The notes under the pieces are model-generated. The model saw nothing but the letters and a program-made list of their open reading frames with translations. It had not been told where the DNA came from and did no database searches. 64,000 nucleotides of DNA from Serratia bockelmannii (GTDB lineage Bacteria > Pseudomonadota > Gammaproteobacteria > Enterobacterales > Enterobacteriaceae), in NCBI RefSeq assembly GCF_008011855.1, contig NZ_VOUX01000032.1:62001-126000 (forward strand). The letters run 5' to 3'. Below are positions 8,487 to 16,987 of this stretch, one piece after another; position 1 is the stretch's first letter; each line of letters begins with the position of its first letter. Made by a program: the position numbers and the translations under genes.

Positions 8487-9386
8487 ATGATCGATTTACG
8501 TCAGTTGAAATACTTTGTCGCGGTGGCGGAAGAGGAGCACGTCGGCCGCGCCGCCGAACGGCTGCACATTTCCCAGTCCCCGCTGAGCCGGCAGATTTCC
8601 CAGCTTGAGGAGCGCCTCGGGTTGATGCTGTTTGAGCGCAATCAGCAGCGCATTCGCCTGACCGCCGACGGCCAGACGTTTCTGGCCGAAACCCGCGCGC
8701 TGTTGACGCACGCCAACCGGCTCGAATCGCTCGGACGCCGCCTGGGGCGGGGTGAAGACGGCGGGCTGTGCATCGGCTATATCGAAAATGCGATGCACTC
8801 CGGCGTCTTGTCGAACGCCTTGCGGTCGCTGCGGGTGTCCCGGCCGGATGTGCACATCGTGCTTTACAGCCAGCCTTCTTCCATGCAGCTGGAAGGGCTG
8901 CGGCAGCGTAGCCTGGACGTGGCGCTGGTCAATACGGCGCCGGATCGCGACGATCAGGATTTGGACTATACGCAGGTGTTGGACGATCGCATGTTGCTGG
9001 CCCTGCCGCAGACGCATCCGCTGGCGGACAGGGAAACGCTGCAGCCGGCGGATCTCACCGATCAGGCCTGGATCTCGGTGATCCACAAAGAGGATGCCCA
9101 TTCGCGCGACGACTTCGTGGCGGCCTGCGTGAAGGCCGGGTTCGATCCGGATATTCGGCTGGAAGCGGGCGAGCCGCTGACTGCGTTGGGGCTGGTCGCC
9201 GCCGGGTTGGGGATGACGCTGATCCAGCACAGCCTGCGGCATAACGCGCCGCAGGGCGTGGTGCTGCGCGAACTGCCCTGGATGCAATACACCACGCAGC
9301 TGTGGGCAGTGTGGCACAAGGCCAACCTGCGCCCGCTGGTCACCCATTTCCGCGAAGTGATGTCGGCCGGGCCGGCCTGCCACTGA
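8487..9386 (+). CDS. LysR-family transcriptional regulator
   Basis: A 299-residue LysR regulator with the canonical opening MIDLRQLKYFVAVAEEEHVG and AAERLHISQSPLSRQISQLE helix-turn-helix. An effector-binding periplasmic-binding-protein-like domain runs from about residue 90 to 290. The ATG at 8487 is preceded by GAGG; the ORF extends 20 codons further upstream without homology. It is divergent from the aldo/keto reductase - SDR - SRPBCC operon, and by the usual LysR logic it activates that operon in response to one of its substrates or products. The inducer is not known. Confidence 0.94.
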   Translation: MIDLRQLKYFVAVAEEEHVGRAAERLHISQSPLSRQISQLEERLGLMLFERNQQRIRLTADGQTFLAETRALLTHANRLESLGRRLGRGEDGGLCIGYIENAMHSGVLSNALRSLRVSRPDVHIVLYSQPSSMQLEGLRQRSLDVALVNTAPDRDDQDLDYTQVLDDRMLLALPQTHPLADRETLQPADLTDQAWISVIHKEDAHSRDDFVAACVKAGFDPDIRLEAGEPLTALGLVAAGLGMTLIQHSLRHNAPQGVVLRELPWMQYTTQLWAVWHKANLRPLVTHFREVMSAGPACH

Positions 9387-9402
9387 TCGCCGGCGGCGTC
9401 TA

Positions 9403-11595
9403 CTACGGCACCGCGCGTAAAGCGGCCACGATCGCCGCCAGGTCGGCGCGCTGCTCGTCTGCCAGCGCGGGCTGCGCCTGTGCCGCATTCTCCGCCAGCA
9501 GGGTTTGCAGGCCGATCAGCCAGTCATAGATATAAAACGCGGTATTCTTGGTCGGCGTCGGCGCCAGTCGGGTTAGCCGCTGCTGGCCGCTCCAATCCAC
9601 CGCCGGCTGCGGCGGCGGGGTAAAGATCGGCTGGCCGGGATTGACGCGGCTTTCGGGGCGCGTTGCCACATCGCGCCGCGGGAAGCCGAGCCAGGCGACG
9701 AAGTCGCCCAGTAGCGCCAGCGCCTGACTGATCTGCCGATCTTCACCCTGTTCCGGCAGGCCCCCGGCGCACAGTGCACGCTCCAGTTCGTCGTCGAGCT
9801 GCAGGCGGCAGGCGGCGCCGATCAGCGCATCGACCAGCAATTCCAGGTGTGGTTTCTCGACGCCGAGCAGATCCAGCAACCGGCGGCTGTCCGGCAGCGC
9901 ACGCAGATGATTGACCCAGTCTGCGAAGATCCGTGCGGCAAAAGGCGATGCGGGCTGCTCGCCGGGCGCCGCAGGGTCTTGCTCGCCGAACAGATCGATA
10001 TCCAGCCCGAACGGTGAAGGCGCCATCGTCGGAGCCGGTGCGGTGTGCTGCTGTTGCTGATAAAGCTGGCGCAGCGTATCGCGCTGGGGTAGCAACCGCT
10101 CCAGCAGTTCGCCGTGGCGGCCGGCCTGTGCCTGCAGTGCGCGCAGCAGCTGTTGCGCGCGTTGCTGCGTCGCGTGCGGATCGGCGGCGGTGAGCCAGTT
10201 GCCGAGCAGGCTTTCCGTCAGCTCGCGCTGCAATTCCTCACGCTGTTCGAGCAGGCGCGCTTGCTTGTGGGCCGGACGCGCCTGAGCGGCCAGGTAGTTC
10301 ACCATGCGGCGACAGTCCTGTTCATCCAGCGCCAGCAGCGTGGCCCAGCTGTCGCCGGGCTCGCCGACCTGACGCTGGACGGCGTCGTCGGGCCGCGCTT
10401 TGCCTTCCTGACGCGAGTCGAACGGCGTGATTGCCCAGATTAAACCGGGCTTGCGGCGTTGGCGCAGCGCCGGGGTTTCCCCCTGGGTGTGGTTGACCCA
10501 ATCGCCGAGCGCCTGGCCGATGCGCGCGGCGTCCTGCGGCGTGGCGGCGGCATCGGTCACCAGCAGCAGGCTGGCGTGCAGGCCGTCGGCGCAACGGGCC
10601 AGTAAATGGGCGCGCTTCGCCTGCTGCAGACGCTGCGCCGGCTCCGCCTGCGGACAGCTGCGGCTGCCGGGCAGGTCGATCAGCGCCACGTCGGCGGGCA
10701 AGCCTGCCTGCGCCGTTTGCGGCAGCAGGGTGGTCACTTCTGCGGTCAGCCAGGCCAGATCGCTCAGTGCGATCTCCCGTTCATCGCCGTTTTCGGTCAT
10801 GACGGCGATCGTGGCGTTTTCCGGTGCGGCGCTTGCGGTCAGCAGCGCCAACGCGTGGCGCGGGGCATGAACCTGTCGGCTGCCGTCGAGCGCCTGCAAC
10901 GCGTGCGCCAGCTGGCGATAACGCGCCGTCAACGTCGCCTCCTCTCCCCACAGCGGTGCAAACAGGCGCGCGCGATCGTCGATGCTCAGCTGCGGCGCCA
11001 GCGCCACGGCCTGCGGCCAGAAGTGCCTGTCGAGCGTGGGTTGCTCTTTGCCGCCGTGGCGGCGTTGATTGTCCCACAGCGCCAGCACGGCGTTGCCGTC
11101 GAGGCCATCGAGGGCGACGGCTTGGCGGTGGCGCGCCAACGCTTGCAAATGGCTGGCGATGGCGCGGGCGTCCCAGTCCGGGCGAAAGCCGCGCATCGCG
11201 GCGGCGTCGATCGTAATGGCCAACCACTGCGCTTCGTTGAGCAGTGCGAGGGCGATCGGATAATCGGCGGGCCCCGTTTCGGCCGCCGTGCAGTAGCGCA
11301 CCGCGAGCGACAGGTCCGCGTTGAAGCGTTTGGCGCCAGGCGCCAGCGCCGCCAGCAGATGGGCCTTGGCGGCGGCGTTGTGGCCATACAAACCGATGGC
11401 GACCTGCGCAGGCCGGGTGTTTTCCAACTGGACGGCGCGGTTATGGCAACCGCGCAGACGCAGCGTCAGGCGATCGGCTTCCCGCTCCAGGCGGGCGGAT
11501 TGTCGGCGTGTGGCGTCCACCCAGTCGATCGCCTGCACAATGCCGGCGCTGAGCGCGTTATTCGGAGCCGCTGGGGCAAAGGTGTGCGTTTTCAT
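9403..11595 (-). CDS. srfC: SrfC family protein (dynamin-like P-loop protein, degenerate)
   Basis: A 730-residue protein recognised as SrfC of the srfABC operon (first named in Salmonella as SsrB-regulated factors). The layout suggests a dynamin/LeoA-like NTPase: an N-terminal coiled helix, then IGLYGHNAAAKAHL at the P-loop position (71-80), a DxxG-like ALIDLPGS (307-310), a degenerate TPFD (390-393) for the guanine-specificity motif, and a long helical C-terminal half. The P-loop is broken: Ala replaces the last Gly and the Ser/Thr, while the Lys stays. Its ATG overlaps the srfB stop by four bases (ATGA), so translation is coupled. The cellular role is unsettled. The family name is confident; the GTPase reading is my inference. 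Confidence 0.85.
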   Translation of the reverse strand: MKTHTFAPAAPNNALSAGIVQAIDWVDATRRQSARLEREADRLTLRLRGCHNRAVQLENTRPAQVAIGLYGHNAAAKAHLLAALAPGAKRFNADLSLAVRYCTAAETGPADYPIALALLNEAQWLAITIDAAAMRGFRPDWDARAIASHLQALARHRQAVALDGLDGNAVLALWDNQRRHGGKEQPTLDRHFWPQAVALAPQLSIDDRARLFAPLWGEEATLTARYRQLAHALQALDGSRQVHAPRHALALLTASAAPENATIAVMTENGDEREIALSDLAWLTAEVTTLLPQTAQAGLPADVALIDLPGSRSCPQAEPAQRLQQAKRAHLLARCADGLHASLLLVTDAAATPQDAARIGQALGDWVNHTQGETPALRQRRKPGLIWAITPFDSRQEGKARPDDAVQRQVGEPGDSWATLLALDEQDCRRMVNYLAAQARPAHKQARLLEQREELQRELTESLLGNWLTAADPHATQQRAQQLLRALQAQAGRHGELLERLLPQRDTLRQLYQQQQHTAPAPTMAPSPFGLDIDLFGEQDPAAPGEQPASPFAARIFADWVNHLRALPDSRRLLDLLGVEKPHLELLVDALIGAACRLQLDDELERALCAGGLPEQGEDRQISQALALLGDFVAWLGFPRRDVATRPESRVNPGQPIFTPPPQPAVDWSGQQRLTRLAPTPTKNTAFYIYDWLIGLQTLLAENAAQAQPALADEQRADLAAIVAALRAVP

Positions 11596-14540
11596 CGTGG
11601 GTAAATGCTCCCGCTGTCTATCCAGTAGTGGGTCGCACCGGAGGCGCTGGCAGCCAGGGTATTGAGTTTCAGTTGCAGGTGGTGAGCCGGGACGGGGCTG
11701 CCGTCGGCCAGCACCGCCTGCGCGATCTTGACGCTTTCGGCGCCCTGTTCGGCGCTGGCGGTGATGGCCAGACGCAGGCCGATCACCGCGTCGCCGGCCA
11801 GCTTGCGCGCCAGCTGGGCGTCATTGATGGTCAGCGTATAGAGCGGGGAGGCCGGCCAACGTTCGTTGTCCAACTGGCGGAAGCCCAGACGCAGTGGGCC
11901 GCGCAGCTGGAAGCTGACGGCGGGATCGAGCGCGAAATCGGCGCGATCCAGATCGATATCGCGGTAATAGACGTTATCGTCCGCCAGCATGTTGTTGCCG
12001 TCCAGCATGCCCAGATAGCGAATGGTGGAGTAGGGCTGGAAATCGCCGACGTTGAAGTAAAAGCTCTCCAGCCGCAGATCGATCGCCAGCAGGCACAGCA
12101 TGGCGCCCACGGCAGCGGTGGATTTCGGGTTGTCGATGCGGCCGCGTTTGTTGAACGGGTACCAGTTGCGGGTGTGATACCCCTCGAGCGGCAGAATGCG
12201 GCTGGCGGGCAGCGGCTGCAGGTGGCGCAGCAGCGCCTGCACGCCGGGGAAGCGCGCCGGGCGGCCGGTCAGCAGCAGCACGTCGCAGGTATACAGCGCC
12301 ACCACTTCGGCCAGCAGGCGCAGGCAGCGGCCGATGCCGATGCGATCGGACAAGAAGGCGGCGTGCAGATCGGCCAGGCGGGTCACCAGCGGGGTGTGCA
12401 GAATATCGAAGGCGTCGCTGTCGGCTTCGCGCTGCACTTCGCCGTTGATAAACGCCAGCACCTGTGGCGTCGGCGGCTGCGGCAGCAGATCGCCGAGGTT
12501 GGCGGCGATTTCCGCCCGGCTGTCCAGCGGATCGTACTGCTCATAGGCGGCGAGCAGCGCGCGTCCGGCGGGCATGAAGATCTGCAGCGCGGCCTGCTGA
12601 CGCAGGGTGGAAAGCCCGTCCATGCGCCCTTCGTTGCCGAACAGTTTGTCCATCAGCGCCGCGGCGGCGTTCACGCCGGCGGCTTCGAACGCCTGTTGCA
12701 CGGCGGGCAGAACAAATTGCTGGATAATGTCCAGCAGGATGTCGTCGCCGGCGACCTTAAAGCCCTCGCGGAACAGCAGGCGCGGGTTGATTTTGATGTT
12801 GTTGCCCACGCCGTCGTCGAGCGAGTAGTGCGTGATCGCCAGATCGGTGGTGCCGCCGCCGATGTCGATGGAGGCGATGCGCAGCGTTTTCCCGGCCTGT
12901 TCACCCGGCGCCAGCGGCCGATCGGGCCGCGCCATGGCGGCGAAGAAGGCGTCGGTGCGGCCGGCGAAGTTCACCTGGGTTTCGTTGTACAGATAGACCA
13001 TTTGGCCGCAGGTCGCTTCATCCCACTCGATCTGCACCTGCGGTGCCGGGAAGCGGGTGTGCGTGCCGTCAAATGGCACATCCTGCGGGTGCCAACCGAG
13101 GGCTTTCCATACCAGCCCAATCGCTTCCTGCATGCGGCGGCGGAAGATCTCGCGCTCCGGCTTCGGCATCGCCGAAGGCAGCGTCAGGATGATGGCGCGT
13201 AAACGGCGCGGGGCGGCGGCGTTCGGCATGCGGCTGCGTTGGGCGATGCTGTTGATCTGCATCAGCGCCTGCGCCAACAGCTCGCTCAACATCAGGCTCA
13301 TCACCGCGCTGCGGCTGTAATGGGCGGCGAACACCGGCAGCCGTTCGGCCGTCGGCAGGGCGGACAGCGGCACGCCCTCATCGTTGATCAGGGTGGTCAA
13401 CGGCGCGGCGGCGGCCATCGGCTCGTGCCGCTCGTTGAAGCGCCAGCCGGGCGCATAGCGCTCTTCGTCCCACAGATAACGCCGTGGGCTGGAGATGCCG
13501 GTGGTGCCTTCATGCCCTTCGCGTCGCTGCGCCAATTGCGCGGCTTCACGGCCGACGCGGGTGATGGACGGCCATTGGAAGGCATCGTCGCGTCCGCTCT
13601 GGAAGGACAGATGCGGCTTGCCGAACGCGGCCCGAGAAAACTCCACCCGGCTCTCGAACAGTTCGTTGTAGACCTGATGCGGTTCGGACAGCGAGCGCAG
13701 CTGCAGCTCATAGGTTTGCTTCAGGCCGTTGCTCTCTTCCGGATGGTCCTCGACCAGCACGCCGCAGGTGTGAGAATTGCCGACGTCCAGCACCAGATCG
13801 ACGTCGATCGCCGGTTGTTGCAGCGTCGCCGCCACCATTTTTATCTGCGGCACCGTCAGCTGATGGCCGAGCATGTGCAACAGGTTGAGGTAGTGCGCCT
13901 GATACTCGAAGGTTTTCAGCCCGGCGTTGATCTCCGCTTCGGCGCGCTGTTCCCGCTCGGCGGCGCGCTGGCTGAACGCCTCGCGCAGCCAGCCGTCCAC
14001 CCAGGTCAGATCGAGGAACTCGCCCAGCTCGTGGTTGCGGTGCGCCAGCGTGAAGTTCAGCCCGGTGCCGAGATCGCTTTCGCCCGGCGCCAATGCTTCC
14101 TGACCGGGCGCGGCGGCGCGGGTGTCGAAGGCCAGCACCACGCGCAGCAGGTTACCGTCCTGATCCGGCTCATCCAACTGCACCACCTGCAGACGTGCCC
14201 AGTTATCCGGGCCCGATAAAAACATTCCCGAGGTGGTGTAGCGCAGGAACGGCAACGGCAGCCAGAGCTTATCCAGCAGGTGCAGCGACTGCTGCAGCGG
14301 ATAGCTGAACTCCGGCCGCACCACTTCGGCGGCCTGGTCGCCCACGGCCGGCAACTGGTATTTGCCGCTCTCGGCCTCCCATTGCAGGCGCAGCAGCGGG
14401 CCGCTGGCGGTCTTGCGCACGAATTTGCCGGGAAACTCGGCGTCCAGCCGCGGCGTCAGGGCAAAGTCCAGAAACTGAATGCCGCTGTCCTGAATCAGCG
14501 TAACGCCGTGTTTGTAGTCAGTAAGGGGGGCCAGCATCAT
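11592..14540 (-). CDS. srfB: SrfB family protein (actin/Hsp70-fold ATPase)
   Basis: A 982-residue protein, middle gene of srfABC. The central part carries actin/Hsp70 superfamily nucleotide-binding motifs: LVLDVGNSHTCGVLVE (phosphate-1, residues 250-264), RIASIDIGGGTTDLAITHY (phosphate-2, around 554-572) and a late adenosine-type segment LLLTGRPARFPGVQALL. The N-terminal 240 residues have no familiar domain. The ATG overlaps the srfA stop (ATGA) with GAGAG upstream. The family is annotated as a virulence factor, with cytotoxicity reported for Xenorhabdus SrfABC. No signal peptide or membrane helix is seen, so it is probably cytoplasmic, working with membrane-anchored SrfA and with SrfC. Confidence 0.88.
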   Translation of the reverse strand: MMLAPLTDYKHGVTLIQDSGIQFLDFALTPRLDAEFPGKFVRKTASGPLLRLQWEAESGKYQLPAVGDQAAEVVRPEFSYPLQQSLHLLDKLWLPLPFLRYTTSGMFLSGPDNWARLQVVQLDEPDQDGNLLRVVLAFDTRAAAPGQEALAPGESDLGTGLNFTLAHRNHELGEFLDLTWVDGWLREAFSQRAAEREQRAEAEINAGLKTFEYQAHYLNLLHMLGHQLTVPQIKMVAATLQQPAIDVDLVLDVGNSHTCGVLVEDHPEESNGLKQTYELQLRSLSEPHQVYNELFESRVEFSRAAFGKPHLSFQSGRDDAFQWPSITRVGREAAQLAQRREGHEGTTGISSPRRYLWDEERYAPGWRFNERHEPMAAAAPLTTLINDEGVPLSALPTAERLPVFAAHYSRSAVMSLMLSELLAQALMQINSIAQRSRMPNAAAPRRLRAIILTLPSAMPKPEREIFRRRMQEAIGLVWKALGWHPQDVPFDGTHTRFPAPQVQIEWDEATCGQMVYLYNETQVNFAGRTDAFFAAMARPDRPLAPGEQAGKTLRIASIDIGGGTTDLAITHYSLDDGVGNNIKINPRLLFREGFKVAGDDILLDIIQQFVLPAVQQAFEAAGVNAAAALMDKLFGNEGRMDGLSTLRQQAALQIFMPAGRALLAAYEQYDPLDSRAEIAANLGDLLPQPPTPQVLAFINGEVQREADSDAFDILHTPLVTRLADLHAAFLSDRIGIGRCLRLLAEVVALYTCDVLLLTGRPARFPGVQALLRHLQPLPASRILPLEGYHTRNWYPFNKRGRIDNPKSTAAVGAMLCLLAIDLRLESFYFNVGDFQPYSTIRYLGMLDGNNMLADDNVYYRDIDLDRADFALDPAVSFQLRGPLRLGFRQLDNERWPASPLYTLTINDAQLARKLAGDAVIGLRLAITASAEQGAESVKIAQAVLADGSPVPAHHLQLKLNTLAASASGATHYWIDSGSIYPR

Positions 14541-15775
14541 TTACTCTCGCGCTTGAACGTCATGGGATAGGTGGTGTCCGCATCGTAGCGGCCGGTGCAC
14601 TCCGCCGCGCCGGTCTCGCCCTGGCGGCAGACGATTTCCGGGATCTGATAGCGGCTGCCGTCGCTGCAGCGCGCCTTGGTGCGGCTGTTGATCACCAGAT
14701 TGCCGGACTGCATCAGGCCGGCTTCGACCGCGACTCGACAGGTGACGCCGTCGCCGTAGGCGATGATGGCGTTGCCTTTGCCCGCGTTCAGGCGGTATTG
14801 CAGGCTGGGGCGCTTGCCGGTGATCGGATCTTTCAGCGCCACCGTGGCGCGCCATTTGCCGTTAAGGAAACGGGTGGAGCCAGCCTTCACTGCCTCGGGT
14901 GGCAGCACCAGCGCATTTTTGTCCAGCGGTTGCGGGATGGTCGGCGCCGGGGGCGGCGGCATCAGCGTGGCGTGCGCCAGCGGCAAGCGCAGCTTAGGCA
15001 ATGGCGCGGCGGTTTTTTCCGGTGGTGCCGGAGGGTGCACCTCAGCCGGCATCGCCGGTTGCGGCGGCGGTGAGCGGTGCAGCCAGGCGGCCAGCGCCGC
15101 ACTGCCTAACAGCAGTACCGGTAACAGCCATAGCGCGTGGCGCCGACGCGGGCGCACGACGGCAGGGGATTCGACGGGGGCCGCCGGAGCGAGCACCGGT
15201 TCAGGCTCGGCGGCCGGTGTTGGTTTTGCCGGTTCAACAACGGCTGGCTTGCGTGGTGCGGCGGCGATCGGCGCCGGTTTTTCCACTTCCGATTCGAGCG
15301 GGCGCAGGCAGGCTAACGGATCGTCCGGGCTCTGCGCCTGCGGTTTGATAAAGCCCCAAAAGGTCAGCACCGGTCGGTCGTCTACCAGGTAGACGTGGTT
15401 GGGATCGGGAATATGCATCGCTTTGGCCAGCAGCGCGCCGAACAGGCGGTGGCTGGGATGATCGGTCGCCCGGGTCTGTTCCGTCAGGCTGCGGAAGGTC
15501 GCCAGACAGTGTTCCAGGTGGCGCACCGCCTGCGCGCGCTGGGCGTCGCTTGCCGCCAGCCAGGAGGTCACCTTGCCTGGAAAGGGCGCATACCAGTCGA
15601 TGCGGGTGCCGCTTTCGTTCGGCTGGGGGATCGCCAGACAGTCGGCGGCCTGTGGCTGCCGGCGAAGACGCAGGGTTTCCCGCAGCTGCTGCGCGCAGGC
15701 GTAGATCGGTTGCCCGTTCTCGCCTAAAGCGAGCACATCATCCAAACTGCCACTGCGTAAGAAGGGTTTCACCAC
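14537..15775 (-). CDS. srfA: SrfA family protein (membrane-anchored)
   Basis: A 412-residue protein, first gene of srfABC. The N-terminal domain (1-145) starts VKPFLRSGSLDDVLALGENG and is probably cytoplasmic. A Pro/Ala-rich linker (165-208), one transmembrane helix after basic RPRRRH (214-232), another proline-rich linker and a C-terminal domain with four cysteines (GVTCRV, KARCSD, EIVCRQ, AECTGR) follow. The C-terminal domain would be periplasmic, and paired cysteines would fit disulphides. I placed the start at GTG 15775 because AAGGTG sits 7 bases upstream; an ATG at 15820 would add 15 residues. It resembles a membrane tether for SrfB and SrfC. Its function is not established. Confidence 0.82.
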   Translation of the reverse strand: MVKPFLRSGSLDDVLALGENGQPIYACAQQLRETLRLRRQPQAADCLAIPQPNESGTRIDWYAPFPGKVTSWLAASDAQRAQAVRHLEHCLATFRSLTEQTRATDHPSHRLFGALLAKAMHIPDPNHVYLVDDRPVLTFWGFIKPQAQSPDDPLACLRPLESEVEKPAPIAAAPRKPAVVEPAKPTPAAEPEPVLAPAAPVESPAVVRPRRRHALWLLPVLLLGSAALAAWLHRSPPPQPAMPAEVHPPAPPEKTAAPLPKLRLPLAHATLMPPPPAPTIPQPLDKNALVLPPEAVKAGSTRFLNGKWRATVALKDPITGKRPSLQYRLNAGKGNAIIAYGDGVTCRVAVEAGLMQSGNLVINSRTKARCSDGSRYQIPEIVCRQGETGAAECTGRYDADTTYPMTFKRESK

Positions 15776-16072
15776 GGCACCGCACCTTGTCCTGTTCTGC
15801 AAAAACGCATAAAAGTCCATGATACCCCGCAGGCGGCGGCGCCAAACGGCCAAGGACAGCCCGAAAAACGCCCTTCTTCGGCGTTAGCGATGCGCTTTGG
15901 CAACCGGCACAGTGAAAATCTCGCTATCTGGACCTGTCCGTGAGCCGCTTTATCTGAAAAATAGAACGCAACCCCGGCAAGCGACGCCGGGGAATGCTGT
16001 TCTCTTTCACTATGACCTCGCCTCGCGGGTTGCCGATTTCGGTATGCCTCAGGCGTGCGGAGCGTTCGCATC
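15776..16072. promoter_or_regulatory. Divergent promoter region srfABC / DMT transporter
   Basis: The 297-bp gap must hold the srfA promoter (leftward) and the transporter promoter (rightward). A hairpin CCCCGGC/GCCGGGG sits at 15972-15992 without a T-tail. No known operator was recognised. Confidence 0.4.
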
Positions 16073-16987
16073 ATGGACAGTCAGTCTGAAAAAACTCTCG
16101 TTGTTACCCCCGCTCATCCCGTTGTCGGGCATTCCGCTCAGGGCTGGATGAACGGCTTCCTCGGCATGATTATCTTCAGCGGCTCGCTGCCCGCCACGCG
16201 GGTGGCGGTGCTGGAGCTCGATCCGCTGTTTCTGACGGCAGTCAGGGCGGCGATCGCCGCCTTGCTGGCCCTGTGCGCGTTGCTGATCACCCGCCAGGCG
16301 CGGCCGACGCGGGCCGATTTGCCGCCGCTGCTGTTTGTGGCGCTCGGCGTGGTCATCGGCTTCCCGCTGCTGACGGCGCTGGCGCTGCAGCACACCACCT
16401 CGGCGCATTCGCTGGTGTATATCGGCCTGCTGCCGCTGGCGACCGCCGGTTTTGGCGTCTTGCGCGGCGGAGAGCGGCCCAAGCCCGCTTTTTGGGCCTT
16501 TTCCGGTATCGGGGCCGCGCTGGTGGGGGCGTTCGCGCTGAGCCAGGAAAGCGGCGGTGCCTGGCAGGGGGATGCGCTGATGATCGGCGCGGTGCTGCTG
16601 TGCGGTCTGGGTTATGCCGAAGGGGCGGTGCTGTCGCGCCGGATCGGTGGCTGGCAGGTGATCTCCTGGGCGCTGGTGGTCGCCTTGCCGTTGACGCTGG
16701 TGGCGGCGTGGTGGGCGGCGCCGGCCACTTGGCCTGCCGTCAGCGGTGCCGCCTGGCTGTCGCTGGTGTACGTCTCGGTGTTCAGCATGTGGATTGGGTT
16801 TATCTTCTGGTATCGCGGCCTGGCGCAGGGCGGCATCGCCGCCGTCGGGCAGCTGCAGCTGCTGCAGCCGTTCTTCGGCCTGATGCTGGCGGCCTGGCTG
16901 CTGCAGGAAACCGTTCAGCCGATGATGATCGCCGTGATGGCCGGCGTGGTGGTTTGCGTGTTCGGCGCCAAGCGTTTTTCCCGCTAG
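16073..16987 (+). CDS. DMT superfamily (EamA) transporter
   Basis: A 304-residue inner-membrane protein with about ten hydrophobic helices arranged as two EamA repeats. SGSLPATRVAV near residue 35 and the loop AVGQLQLLQPFFGLMLAAWLL in the second half are typical of exporters in the drug/metabolite transporter superfamily. The ATG at 16073 has a GGAG about 10 bases upstream; an in-frame GTG at 16055 is the alternative. Its last four bases overlap the end of the convergent MocR regulator gene. MocR regulators often control neighbouring transport or PLP-related genes, so a regulatory link is possible. The substrate is unknown; amino-acid or metabolite efflux is typical of the family. Confidence 0.88.
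   Translation: MDSQSEKTLVVTPAHPVVGHSAQGWMNGFLGMIIFSGSLPATRVAVLELDPLFLTAVRAAIAALLALCALLITRQARPTRADLPPLLFVALGVVIGFPLLTALALQHTTSAHSLVYIGLLPLATAGFGVLRGGERPKPAFWAFSGIGAALVGAFALSQESGGAWQGDALMIGAVLLCGLGYAEGAVLSRRIGGWQVISWALVVALPLTLVAAWWAAPATWPAVSGAAWLSLVYVSVFSMWIGFIFWYRGLAQGGIAAVGQLQLLQPFFGLMLAAWLLQETVQPMMIAVMAGVVVCVFGAKRFSR

Noticed and set aside
11628-13202. 524-codon open frame on the plus strand
   Set aside because: Antisense to srfB with an Ala/Gly/Arg/Gln-rich translation and no domain.
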